From the NCBI RefSeq assembly GCF_963855985.1, contig NC_087118.1, forward strand, positions 4,278,001 through 4,342,000: DNA of 64,000 nt. Direction: 5' to 3'. Shown piece after piece: positions 34,493-43,941 of this stretch (position 1 is the first letter of the stretch; every line of letters begins with the position of its first letter). The stretch comes from Ostrinia nubilalis (lineage: Eukaryota > Arthropoda > Insecta > Lepidoptera > Crambidae). Under the pieces are notes generated by a model. That model was not told where the DNA came from and ran no database searches. It was given only the letters and a program-made list of their open reading frames with translations. The position numbers were made by a program, and so were the translations under genes.

Positions 34493-36418
34493 CTAGCTTT
34501 CCGCCCGCGGCTTCGCCCGCGTGGAATTTTGTCTGTCTCAGAAAAACAATATCGCGCGCGTATTTACTCATCGTTTAGACCTGGACTACGACAAACATTT
34601 TAAAACCAAAATCAGCTCAATCGGCCCAGTCGTTCTCGAGTTATAATCAGACTAACGAACATCAATTCATTTTTATTTAAATAGATAGATAGATGATAGC
34701 TAGCGGCCGCCCGCGACTTCGTACGCGTGGATCCCGTTTTACCCCCTTCATCTATCTTCAGCGGTTAACTCCCCTTCCCGTAGGAATTTTGCAATATCCT
34801 GTTGTAACTAAGCTTTAAGTTTACTAAGGTACCTGCATGCCAAATTTCAAGCGTCTATCTTACGCAGTTTAGATTTTTTCATACATATGTTTTTTCCCGC
34901 TAACTCCCGTTCCCGTGGGAATTTTACGATATCCTGTTGTACCTAAGTTTTAAATTTAATAAGGTACCTGCATGCCAAATTTCAAGCGTCTATCTTACGC
35001 AGTTTAGATTTTTTCATACATATGTTTTTTCCCGGTAACTCCCGTTCCCGTGGGAATTTTACGATATCCTGTTGTACCTAAGCTTTAAGTTTACTAAGGT
35101 ACCTGCACACCAAATTTCAAGCATCTAACTTAAGCGGTTTAGATTGTTCATACAAAAGGATTTTTCCGCTAATTCCCGTTCCCGTGGGAATTTCGGGAAT
35201 TCCTTTCTTAGTGCACCTCTACGGTACCTAAACTACGTCCCTTCCAAATTTCAAGTGCCTACGTTTAGCCGTTTAGGCTGTGCGTTGATCTGTCAGTCAG
35301 TCAGTCAGTTTCTCCTTTTATATATTTAGAAGATAGATAAGATGATAGCTAGCGGCCGCCCGCGACTTCGTACGCGTGGACCCCGTTTTACCCCCTTCAT
35401 CTATCTTAAGCGGTTTAGATTTTTTTCATACAATTGTTTTTCCCGCTAACTCCCGTTCGCGTAGGAATTTTGCAATATCCTGTTGTAACTAAGCTTTAAG
35501 TTTACTAAGGTACCTGCATGCCAAATTTCAAGCGTCTATCTTACGCAGTTTAGATTTTTTCATACATATGTTTTTTCCCACTAACTCCCGTTCCCGTGGG
35601 AATTTTACGATATTCTGTTGTACCTTAACTTTAAGTTTACTAACGTACCTGCACACCAAATTTCAAGCATCTAACTTAAGCGGTTTAGATTTTTCATACA
35701 AAAGGATTTTTCCGCTAATTCCCGTTCCCGTGGTAATTTCGGGAATTCCTTTCTTAGTGCACCTCTACGGTACCTAAACTACGTCCCTTCCAAATTTCAA
35801 GTGCCTACGTTTAGCCGTTTAGGCTGTGCGTTGATCTGTCAGTCAGTCAGTCAGTTTCTCCTTTTATATATTTAGAAGATAGATGATAGCTAGCGGCCGC
35901 CCGCGACTTCGTACGCGTGGACCCCGTTTTACCCCCTTCATCTATCTTAAGCGGTTTAGATTTTTTTCATACAAATGTTTTTTCCCGCTAACTCCCGTTC
36001 CCGTAGGAATTTTGCAATATCCTGTTGTAACTAAGCTTTAAGTTTACTAAGGTACCTGCATGCCAAATTTCAAGCGTCTATCTTACGCAGTTTAGATTTT
36101 TTCATACATAAGTTTTTTCCCGCTAACTCCCGTTCCCGTGGGAATTTTACGATATTCTGTTGTACCTAAGCTTAAAGTTTACTAACGTACCTGCACACCA
36201 AATTTCAAGCATCTAACTTAAGCGGTTTAGATTTTTCATACAAAAGGATTTTTCCGCTAATTCCCGTTCCCGTGATAATTTCGGGAATTCCTTTCTTAGT
36301 GCACCTCTACGGTACCTAAACTACGTCCCTTCCAAATTTCAAGTGCCTACGTTTAGCCGTTTAGGCTGTGCGTTGATCTGTCAGTCAGTCAGTCAGTTTC
36401 TCCTTTTATATATTTAGA
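34493..36418 (-). mobile_element. Helitron array: H2 module plus three tandem H1 units
   Basis: H2 34493-34684, then H1 units 34699-35330, 35349-35876 and 35890-36418, with the same structure as the previous array. It is separated from that array by 58 bp (34435-34492) of unique AT-rich DNA and abuts the viral locus at 36419. Confidence 0.9.
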
Positions 36419-36458
36419 TAACACATAATGGTATCTTTGCGTCACTTGTGGATTATCG

Positions 36459-37187
36459 ATGAAGGAGGGCAGTGGTATTATTAACAGCCTAATAGATCGT
36501 TTACCGTTTGAGCTACATTTACCTGGCTATCAATTTTGTGGACCTGGCACACAACTCCAGAAACGATTACTAAAGGGCAATCGAGGTATTAACAAATTGG
36601 ATGAAGCTTGCATGTATCACGATATTGCTTACACCAACAGTGATTTGAACGTTCGTCATAAGGCTGATTTAGAACTTTTGAATATGGCTAAAAGAAGATT
36701 AAAATCTAAAGATGCTGGCAAAGGAGAAAAAATTGCATCATGGATAGTAAAAAATACCATGAAGACAAAACTCAAAGCAGGCGCTGGGGTAAAACCATTT
36801 ATGTCTGGCGTAAAAAAGATACATTCTCTATTAAAAAAACTTAAATCTAAAGACAATCGTTCAGCTATCAAACATGCATATGCAGCTGCAAAGAAGCTAT
36901 TTAAAAACAAAAAGGGAATTCGTTTGCCACGCTTTATTCCTATTCCAAAATATGGAGGATTTTTACCTCTTATTCCCATTTTCGCGGGTTTGTCGGCTTT
37001 GGGATCACTGGCTGGAGGCGCGGCGGGGATAGCAAAGGCAGTTAATGATTCTAAAGCGGCTCAAAGAAGTCTTCAAGAGGCAGAACGACACAATAGGATG
37101 ATAGAAACAGTGGCTGTAGGGAAAGGCTTGTATATAAAACCTCATAAAAAAGGAGCAGGCTTATATTTAGAACCTTCAAAAAACTAA
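36459..37187 (+). CDS. Viral PLA2-like protein with hydrophobic C-terminal domain
   Basis: An intact 242-aa frame with ATG at 36459 (in-frame stop upstream lies in the Helitron). Residues about 22-75 form a phospholipase A2-like domain: LPGYQFCGPGTQL contains the calcium-loop GPG, and DEACMYHDIAYTNSD contains the catalytic His-Asp pair. A Lys-rich middle follows, and then a Gly/Ala-rich hydrophobic stretch at about 168-195 (FLPLIPIFAGLSALGSLAGG) with an amphipathic tail and a final KGAGLYLEP. Such PLA2 domains are known from parvovirus capsids and from adintovirus/Polinton-type viruses, where they act in escape from endosomes. The hydrophobic tail resembles membrane-active minor capsid proteins. 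It is first in the surviving capsid module and has no visible lesion. The neighbouring capsid and protease genes support the assignment. Confidence 0.8.
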   Translation: MKEGSGIINSLIDRLPFELHLPGYQFCGPGTQLQKRLLKGNRGINKLDEACMYHDIAYTNSDLNVRHKADLELLNMAKRRLKSKDAGKGEKIASWIVKNTMKTKLKAGAGVKPFMSGVKKIHSLLKKLKSKDNRSAIKHAYAAAKKLFKNKKGIRLPRFIPIPKYGGFLPLIPIFAGLSALGSLAGGAAGIAKAVNDSKAAQRSLQEAERHNRMIETVAVGKGLYIKPHKKGAGLYLEPSKN

Positions 37188-37369
37188 TTAAGCGGCTACC
37201 CGGCGTGCGCTGAATTATTTGGATATTTTAGACAACACTAAAGACATACCTACCATATTTTCGTGGGGTCTTTATGCGAGACACATTACCTTCAAAATCT
37301 AGAGAAATAGAATGTGCAATACTAAATTTAGACAGCTCAGATAATCCAGGAACACATTGAGTATATATA

Positions 37370-39204
37370 CAGGGTGTCCCGTAATGTAACGTCAAGCCGG
37401 AACTGGGTATTGAGGCAAGTTATGCTGGTTATCAGAAAAATATAAAAAAAAATCTATGTGGCATTTTGTCAAAATAATAGGCATTTAAAAAAAAAACAAA
37501 AAATTCTACTCCCGGTGACGGTCTTTTTACTCGTGTTGCCACAAATCTTCACTTTTTCCAAATTTTTTTTTTGTTATGTAACCCTGAATAATGCTTCTCT
37601 AAATTGTTATCAAAATTACAAAACCAGCTGCTCCAGCTTGGATGAAAAAAATACATTATTCACAAAAAAAATTTCAAAATAGAAATTTTGCCTAGTTTAA
37701 ACTGACTGTACTGAAAAAAAATTGTACTACGCGAGTGTGGCAAGTGACGTCATAATTTGGCGCATTTAGTAAGGATTCCAAAATGGTATAACACTCGGTA
37801 AATTTTTGCTGTAATTGTCGACAATTTTTGTATTTTTGGAAATAGTCCCGTTTTTAACTTTATTTACCTTGGTTAAAAATTATTATTCTAATGTGCCCAA
37901 AATTCAAGTTCAAGTCACAGAAACTTTTGTCACCGTGACAGTAATTAGTAGTTGACATACTGTGACAAAAGTCACCCGTGCGCGCGCGCCTTTACTACCT
38001 CCTCTGCCTGCACTTGTAGGTACTTGGTAACAGGGATAATAAGGATATGAAGTTTCGGTTATGGATACGGTTACGGATATTAGAATAATATTATACCGGT
38101 TTCGGTTACGGTCACGGACATGAAATCATTTCAGATTATCCGAAAGTCTCGGATAATTTTGGTTACGGAATTATTAGAATTTCAAAAATGTAGGTATAAT
38201 ACAAATAGCAAGATGCTGCGTAAGCGTGACCCACATAGCTACTTTATGTACCAACTAAGACGACACCTATGTATGATAAAGGTAAAACAGGCTGGCATAT
38301 TAGATGGTGCCAGCGAATGCCAGACAAGTTGGTAACAAATATTAAGATTTAAGGTACAATTCCAAGACGGGCCGTAGACCGCAAACTGCAACCGCAAACT
38401 GCAAAACTATGAAATCGGCAGCGCGGCATTGCAGCTGCGGCGTGTATACTGCAAATTTCATAGAGTTTTGCAGTTTGGCCTTTATCCGAAACTATCCGTA
38501 ACTTTTGAATCAGTTTCGGTTACGGTTATGAACATTTTTTTATTTCGGATATCCGATAGTTTCGGTTACGGTTACGGATATCCATAACATCCCTGCTTGG
38601 TAAGATGGCCCTCTCCGTCCCGCTCATACCTTTTAAAATGGCTTCTCCACCTCACTTAAGCCAGAAACTTAAATTTTGGGCACATTAGAATAATATTTTT
38701 AACCAAGGTAGATAAAGTTAAAAACGGGATTATTTCCAATAAACAAAAATTGTCGACAATTACACCAAGATTTTACAAAGTGTTATACCATTTTGGAATC
38801 CTTACTAAATGCGCCAAATTATGACGTCACTTGCCACACTCGCGTAGTACAATTTTTTTTCAGTACAGTCAGTTTAAACTAGGCAAAATTTTAATTTTGA
38901 TATTTTTTTTTGGGAATAATGTATTTTTTTCATCCAAGTTGGAGCAGCTGGTTTTGTAATTTTGATAACAATTTAGAGAAGCATTATTCAGGGTTACATA
39001 ACAAAAAAAAAATTTGGAAAAAGTGAAGATTTGTGGCAACACGAGTAAAAGGACCGTCACCTGGAGTAGAATTTTTTGATTTTTTTTAAATGCCTATTAT
39101 TTTTAAAATATGCCACATAGATTTTTTTTTATATTTTTCTGATAACCAGCACAACTTGCCTCAACACCCAGTTCCGGCTTGACGTTACATTACGGGACAC
39201 CCTG
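37370..39204. mobile_element. Foldback transposon, copy 3, inside the viral protease
   Basis: Same family as 6902-8776, flanked by TA at 37368-37369 and 39205-39206. With the insert and one TA ignored, the protease phase is continuous. Confidence 0.88.
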
Positions 39205-39359
39205 TATATAACCTATGTTAAGCAAAACAAATATGTTGAATATTTTGATAGTTTTGGCAATTTAAAACCACCATTAGAATTGATAAAATATTTAAACCAT
39301 TTACCTATAAACTATAATTACATACAACAACAAAAATTTGGCACCGTAAACTGCGGTCA

Positions 39360-40069
39360 TCTATCTTCTAAATATATAAAAGGAGAAACTGACTGACTGA
39401 CTGACAGATCAACGCACAGCCTAAACGGCTAAACGTAGGCACTTGAAATTTGGAAGGGACGTAGTTTAGTTACCGTAGAGGTGCACTAAGAAAGGAATTC
39501 CCGAAATTCCCACGGGAACGGGAATTAGCGGAAAAATCCTTTTGTATGAAAAATCTAAACCGCTTAAGTTAGATGCTTGAAATTTGGTGTGCAGGTACCT
39601 TAGTAAACTGAAAGCTTAGGTACAACAGGATATCGTAAAATTCCCACGGGAACGGGAGTTAGCGGGAAAAAACATATGTATGAAAAAATCTAAACTGCGT
39701 AAGATAGACGCTTGAAATGTGGCATGCAGGTACCTTAGTAAACTTAAAGCTTAGTTACAATAGGATATTGCAAAATTCCTACGGGAAGGGGAGTTAACCG
39801 CTGAAGATAGATGAAGGGGGTAAAACGGGATCCACGCGTACGAAGTCGCGGGCGGCCGCTAGCTATCATCTATCTATCTATATAAATAAAAATGAATTGA
39901 TGTTCGTTAGTCTGATTATAACTCGAGAACGACTGGGCCGATTGAGCTGATTTTGGTTTTAAAATGTTTGTCGTAGTCCAGGTCTAAACGGTGAGTAAAT
40001 ACGCGCGCGATATTGTTTTTCTGTGACAGACAAAATTCCACGCGGGCGAAGCCGCGGGCGGAAAGCTAG
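39360..40069 (+). mobile_element. Helitron composite (H1 plus H2) inside the viral protease
   Basis: Starts TCTATCTTCTAAATATATAA after A 39359 and ends GGAAAGCTAG before T 40070. It consists of one H1 unit, the linker ctatcatctatc and an H2 module. Confidence 0.9.
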
Positions 40070-40151
40070 TCTATGTATAAAATTTTTAAGAGACTATTGG
40101 AAAGAGATACCTATATAATAATGAAGTAGATCAAAATATGTCACTACAAAA

Positions 40152-40835
40152 ATGTCTTTCACTGTGTCTATCACCGGGAGAGGTGCGTCTTTGACAACAA
40201 ACTACTCACCTACATTAGCATTAAATGGAAACTATGAGTGTGGTCTTTTATACTTCTCTACATTCAACTCTATACCAAATGTAGATGAAAGAAACAATAA
40301 ATTTTATTATGACAAAGATAAAATTGTAACGATTCCTGAAGGTTCCTATGAACTTGAAGATATTTGTGATTATTTAAGGAGTAACATCCAAAACACTGCT
40401 TTACAATTGAATTGCAATAATAATACATTGAAGACTACTATTTTCTGCTCTAAAGAAATAGATTTCGATAAAAATGATTCACTTGGTAGAATATTAGGAT
40501 TTGGTAAAAGTAAAGTAAAACCATTTATAAGTACAGAATCGCAATATCCAGTCAACATTTTACCTACAACCATCGTGCGCATCGAATGTGATGTAGTAAG
40601 CGGTTCATTTGTGAATGGAACAGCTAGTCATATAATTCACGAATTTGTTCCTAATGTACCACCTGGCTATCGAATTATTGAAGTACCTAAAAATTTAATA
40701 TATTTTCCAGTCAATCAAAGTTCAATAGGTGAAATAAATATTAGACTGCTAGATTCAAAAAATAAACAAATTAATTTACGCGGCGAAGAAGTGCAGCTGT
40801 ATTTACACTTCAGAAAAAATGCTAAATTTCAATAA
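40152..40835 (+). CDS. Penton-like (minor capsid) viral protein
   Basis: An intact 227-aa frame from ATG 40152 to TAA 40833-40835. The N-terminal half alternates beta-strand-like segments: LALNGNYECGLLYFSTFNSI, PNVDERNNKFYYDKD, then TIPEGSYELEDICDYLR. The C-terminal half (VPPGYRIIEVPKNLIYFPVN, then IGEINIRLLDSKNKQINLRG) ends in a strand-rich LYLHFRKNAKFQ. The pattern FNSIPNVDE followed by IPEGSYE-EDI is familiar from single jelly-roll penton-type proteins of adintovirus/Polinton-like elements. It lies between the protease and the hexon-like gene, the order seen in that group. No lesion is visible. The stop overlaps the start region of the next small ORF by 17 nt. Confidence 0.72.
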   Translation: MSFTVSITGRGASLTTNYSPTLALNGNYECGLLYFSTFNSIPNVDERNNKFYYDKDKIVTIPEGSYELEDICDYLRSNIQNTALQLNCNNNTLKTTIFCSKEIDFDKNDSLGRILGFGKSKVKPFISTESQYPVNILPTTIVRIECDVVSGSFVNGTASHIIHEFVPNVPPGYRIIEVPKNLIYFPVNQSSIGEINIRLLDSKNKQINLRGEEVQLYLHFRKNAKFQ

Positions 40836-40965
40836 AAACCCTTCTACCTCAAGTATTCAACTCATTCCTAAAAGAACCATTCATAAAGGAGCACCGATTC
40901 AACTGAAAAAGAAACTTACTAAGAACAATAAGGAATTTCTCAAATTAATAGGCTTATTACGATGA
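40819..40965 (+). CDS. Small basic viral protein, 48 aa
   Basis: ATG 40819 lies inside the end of the penton-like gene (different frame, 17-nt overlap), and TGA 40963-40965 overlaps the hexon ATG as ATGA. The protein is basic (IPKRTIHKGAPIQLKKKL) and ends in a hydrophobic patch (EFLKLIGLLR). Its position, the tight double overlap and the lack of stops in AT-rich DNA argue that it is real. Small basic core or cement proteins exist in related viruses (adenovirus pX, for example), but I have no direct evidence for a function. Confidence 0.6.
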   Translation: MLNFNKNPSTSSIQLIPKRTIHKGAPIQLKKKLTKNNKEFLKLIGLLR

Positions 40966-41989
40966 ACATTTTAAATGTATCCCAACAAACGTCATACGAC
41001 AACAGTATCGAAAGTTTTGAATATCATTCATATAAACCATATGTAACAAGTTTTAACAAAAATGATGAAATACGTATACCTATAAATCAGCAAGACTTGT
41101 ATGTATTGCCAGCACTCAGCACTTTGTATATTGAAGGCAAAGCAAATGTAGTTAAATTAACTACTAAAGAAAAAGTATCTAGCATACATTTTGTGAACAA
41201 TCCTGTGTTGTTCCTATTTCAAGACATTCGCTATGAATTGAATGGAATCGAAATCGATAAGATTAAAAACGCTGGTATTACGACGACCATTAAATCGTAT
41301 CTTTCGTTAAATGAAAATGAATCTCAAACTGCAAGAGTTTGGGGTTTGGGGTCAGATACCGGTATAGATGTTCATGATGGTGCGTTTTCAGTTTCTATAC
41401 CTTTGAATAAAATTTTAGGATTCGCTGAAGATTATGAAAAAATCATTTTAAACTGTAAACATGAATTAGTGTTACTAAGAAGTAATACGAATCTCAATGC
41501 TGTACAGTTGAAGAATGACGAAGTTGTAGATGACATATTAATAGATAAAATTGTTTGGAGAGTCCCTCACGTCAAAGTTTCTGATCGGGAAAGAATTAAT
41601 TTATTGAAACATTTAGAGAAAGATCGTTCTATAACGCTAGCATTTAGAAATTGGGATTTGTATGAATATCCTCTGCTACCTAAGACACGTAAACACACAT
41701 GGTCAATCAAAATATCTTCGCAAATCGAGAAGCCTCGATTTGTTATTATTGCGTTACAAACTGCCCGCAAGCATAAACCAGAAAAGTCCATGTCAGAATT
41801 TGACCATTGTAATATACGCGATGTAAAAGTTTATTTAAATTCTTTGTATTATCCCTACGAAAGTTTAAACGTCAGTTTTTCAAGCGATAGGTATGCTTTA
41901 TTATATGAGCAATATTCAAGGTTTCAACAGTCATATTATGGACGTCGTGCCGAGCCTTTGTTGTCTCTCAAAAAGTTTAAAGTTATTGC

Positions 41990-42648
41990 CACAGAATAAG
42001 TAATAGTACAGGTACAGAAGGATTACTCCGCAAGACGATTTAAATAAATGCGAGTCTTGCTACGACGCGATACAGTGGAATTCAGCTCGCACAGCACTAC
42101 GTACCTACAATTTTATTCACCTACAAGTTTTGTCTCTTTCTATCGCGTGCCTCTGAACTTTTCTTACGCTGTTAGGGTTGCTGTCTAGTGAAAAAATATT
42201 AATCTACTTATTTGTAATGAGGTACGTATGTAGGTAAGTATGCATTCATTATGGAAAACCTTGGGAGAGGCCTTTGTCCAGCAGTGACGCATTCTGAGCA
42301 GTATTCATAGTAGGTTAGGTTCCTATACTATTCTAGGAATTATTGATTACCCACTTGGCCAACATACATTTCAGCATCTTTGGGAAGCGAAAAAAAGATG
42401 AATCCGGTAGATTACTTTTCGAATTTAAACACCCGAACGCCGCACAATATTTCTTTCTCTTTATGTCCATTTTTAAATAATACTTCGATCATAGAATTAT
42501 TATTATATATTATATATTATACTACAACGCACGCCAGCGTCCTGACGAGCGCGCGCGTGACACTCGACTGATATAATACCCGCCGGCGCGCCGGGGCGCT
42601 TCGCTGTAGGTAATTATCGGATGTACCGCGCGGAGTGAGCCAGGCCTG
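41990..42648 (+). mobile_element. Unclassified element A, copy 3, inside the viral hexon gene
   Basis: Starts CACAGAATAAGTAATAG and ends GAGCCAGGCCTG. Flanks are TTATTGC (41983-41989) and ATATTGC (42649-42655), a 7-bp duplication with one mismatch. Near 42245-42290 it carries a scrap of an RTE 3' end (tggaaaaccttgggagaggc). Confidence 0.85.
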
Positions 42649-42791
42649 ATATTGCTCCGTTATTTGTGATTGACTGTTCTCGACAACACGAAACGTTAAA
42701 AGGTTCCATAGATGTGAGAGTTGAAATAGAAAGCGATCAAGAAATACCTGATCAGACTGCGGCTTATTGTTTGATATTAAATGACTGTATA

Positions 42792-43382
42792 TCTTCTTAA
42801 ATATATAAAAGGAGAAACTGACTGACTGACTGACAGATCAACGCACAGCCTAAACGGCTAAACGTAGGCACTTGAAATTTGGAAGGGACGTAGTTTAGGT
42901 ACCGTAGAGGTGCACTAAGAAAGGAATTCCCGAAATTACCACGGGAACGGGAATTAGCGGAAAAATCCTTTTGTATGAAAAATCTAAACCGCTTAAGTTA
43001 GATGCTTGAAATTTGGTGTGCAGGTACCTTAGTAAACTTAAAGCTTAGGTACAACAGGATATTGTAAAATTCCCACGGGAACGGGAGTTAGCGGGAAAAA
43101 ACATATGTATGAAAAAATCTAAACTGCGTAAGATAGACGCTTGAAATTTGGCATGCAGGTACCTTAGTAAACTTAAAGCTTAGTTACAAAAGGATATTGC
43201 AAAATTCCTACGGGAACGGGAGTTAACCGCTGAAGATAGATGAAGAGGGTAAAAGGGATCCACGCGTACGAAGTCGCGGGCGGCCGCTAGCTATCATCTA
43301 TCTATCTATATAAATAAAAATGAATTGATGTTCGTTAGTCTGATTATAACTCGAGAACTCGATATCGCGGGCGGAAAGCTAG
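42792..43382 (+). mobile_element. Helitron composite inside the viral hexon gene, H2 truncated
   Basis: Starts TCTTCTTAAATATATAAAAG after A 42791 and ends GGAAAGCTAG before T 43383. The H2 part has an internal deletion (ctcgagaactcgatatcgc). Confidence 0.88.
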
Positions 43383-43423
43383 TTTGAGTATAAACCCCTA
43401 AGTAATATTATAAAAAAGGTATC

Positions 43424-43941
43424 ATGAGCAGAGAAATTATTTATGTGGATTTACAAGGATTCAAAAATATGCATAATGATTTTATTGTAAAAGAATTGGC
43501 TACAGCTACGGAACAAAATACCCAAGTTTTTTTAGTAAAACCACCGTATCCCTTTTCTGCTTTAACATACAAAGAAAAGAAAATGGTTTGTTGGCTTGAA
43601 AAACACAGACACCTCCTTTGGCGGGAAGGTCTTATAGACTATAGAGAATTTAAAAGAATAGTAAAACATTTTTTAAAAGACTATCATAATATGATTATAT
43701 TATAATTGTAAAGGGTGAAGAAAAAGTAAAATGGATGCAGGAATTGTGTGGCCATAATTATGTTACAGATATAAGCAATAAGGGTATTCCTAATTTAAAT
43801 ACCCTGAGTGAAATGTACTGTATGAATTTTAAGTGTTATAACTGTTTTACTCATACTAATTCACAATATTGTGCTTTAAAAAATGTTGTGTGTATAAGAA
43901 AATGGTGTGTACAGAAAAAAGATTACTGTGAATTAATTTAA
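43424..43941 (+). pseudogene. Unknown viral protein downstream of hexon, one frameshift
   Basis: ATG 43424 overlaps the hexon stop (ATGA). The first frame (93 codons) reads REIIYVDLQGFKNMHNDFIV, then FLVKPPYPFSALTYKEKKM and LLWREGLIDYREFKRIVKH. It stops at 43705 in an AT run, and a second frame continues IVKGEEKVKWMQELCGHNY and ends with a Cys/His-rich part (MNFKCYNCFTHTNSQYC) at 43941. Together the region is about 172 codons. I have seen this pattern (VDLQGF start, KPPYPFS, KG-EK--WM, Cys-rich end) in many uncharacterised insect proteins linked to virus-like or mobile DNA, but no function is known to me. The start vaguely resembles a DEDD exonuclease first motif; that is only a guess. An AATAAA signal lies at 43953. 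Confidence 0.5.

Larger units (their letters stand above)
37192..40118 (+). pseudogene. Adenain-like viral cysteine protease, broken by two insertions
   Basis: The remnant is in three pieces. Piece 1 (37192-37367) starts with NYLDILDNTKDIPTIFSWG, changes frame near 37262, and continues MRDTLPSKSREIECAILNLD to DNPGTH followed by TGA where a Trp codon is expected in the family. Piece 2 (39207-39359) has YVEYFDSFGNLKPPLELIK and ends at KFGTVNCGH. Piece 3 (40070-40118) gives the last 15 codons and TAA. GTH (catalytic His), FDSFG (acidic residue) and NCGH (catalytic Cys region) are the adenovirus-type protease signature. A foldback element (37370-39204) separates pieces 1 and 2, and a Helitron (39360-40069) separates pieces 2 and 3. 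Both junctions keep phase. The lesions are a frameshift, a stop next to the catalytic His and the two insertions. It follows the PLA2 gene closely and precedes the penton-like gene. Confidence 0.75.
40962..43427 (+). pseudogene. Hexon-like major capsid protein, interrupted by two elements
   Basis: ATG 40962. The first 343 codons (to 41989) are open. The family-typical text includes YKPYVTSFNKNDEIRIPINQ near the start, then VWRVPHVKVSDRERINLLKH, AFRNWDLYEYPLLPK and IEKPRFVIIALQTARKHKPE. This corresponds to the double jelly-roll major capsid protein of adintovirus/Polinton-type viruses. Element A copy 3 (41990-42648) and a Helitron (42792-43382) split the C-terminus, whose remaining pieces are 42656-42791 (starting PLFVIDCSRQHETLKG) and 43383-43427. 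The three coding segments total 1209 nt, exactly 403 codons with the final TGA, and have no other stop or frameshift. An apparent TAA at 41997-41999 is supplied by the inserted element. The final TGA (43425-43427) overlaps the next ATG. Confidence 0.78.

Noticed and set aside
31015..36418. Regularly spaced direct repeats resembling a CRISPR array
   Set aside because: Units are about 400-660 bp with Helitron ends in an insect genome; no short repeat-spacer structure and no cas genes.
36656..36979. Minus-strand 107-codon frame across the PLA2 gene
   Set aside because: Antisense shadow of the clearly recognisable plus-strand protein.
36459..37187. Endogenous parvovirus (densovirus) capsid gene
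   Set aside because: The PLA2 domain alone would allow it, but the protein lacks a parvovirus capsid body and its neighbours are adenain, penton-like, hexon-like and PolB genes.
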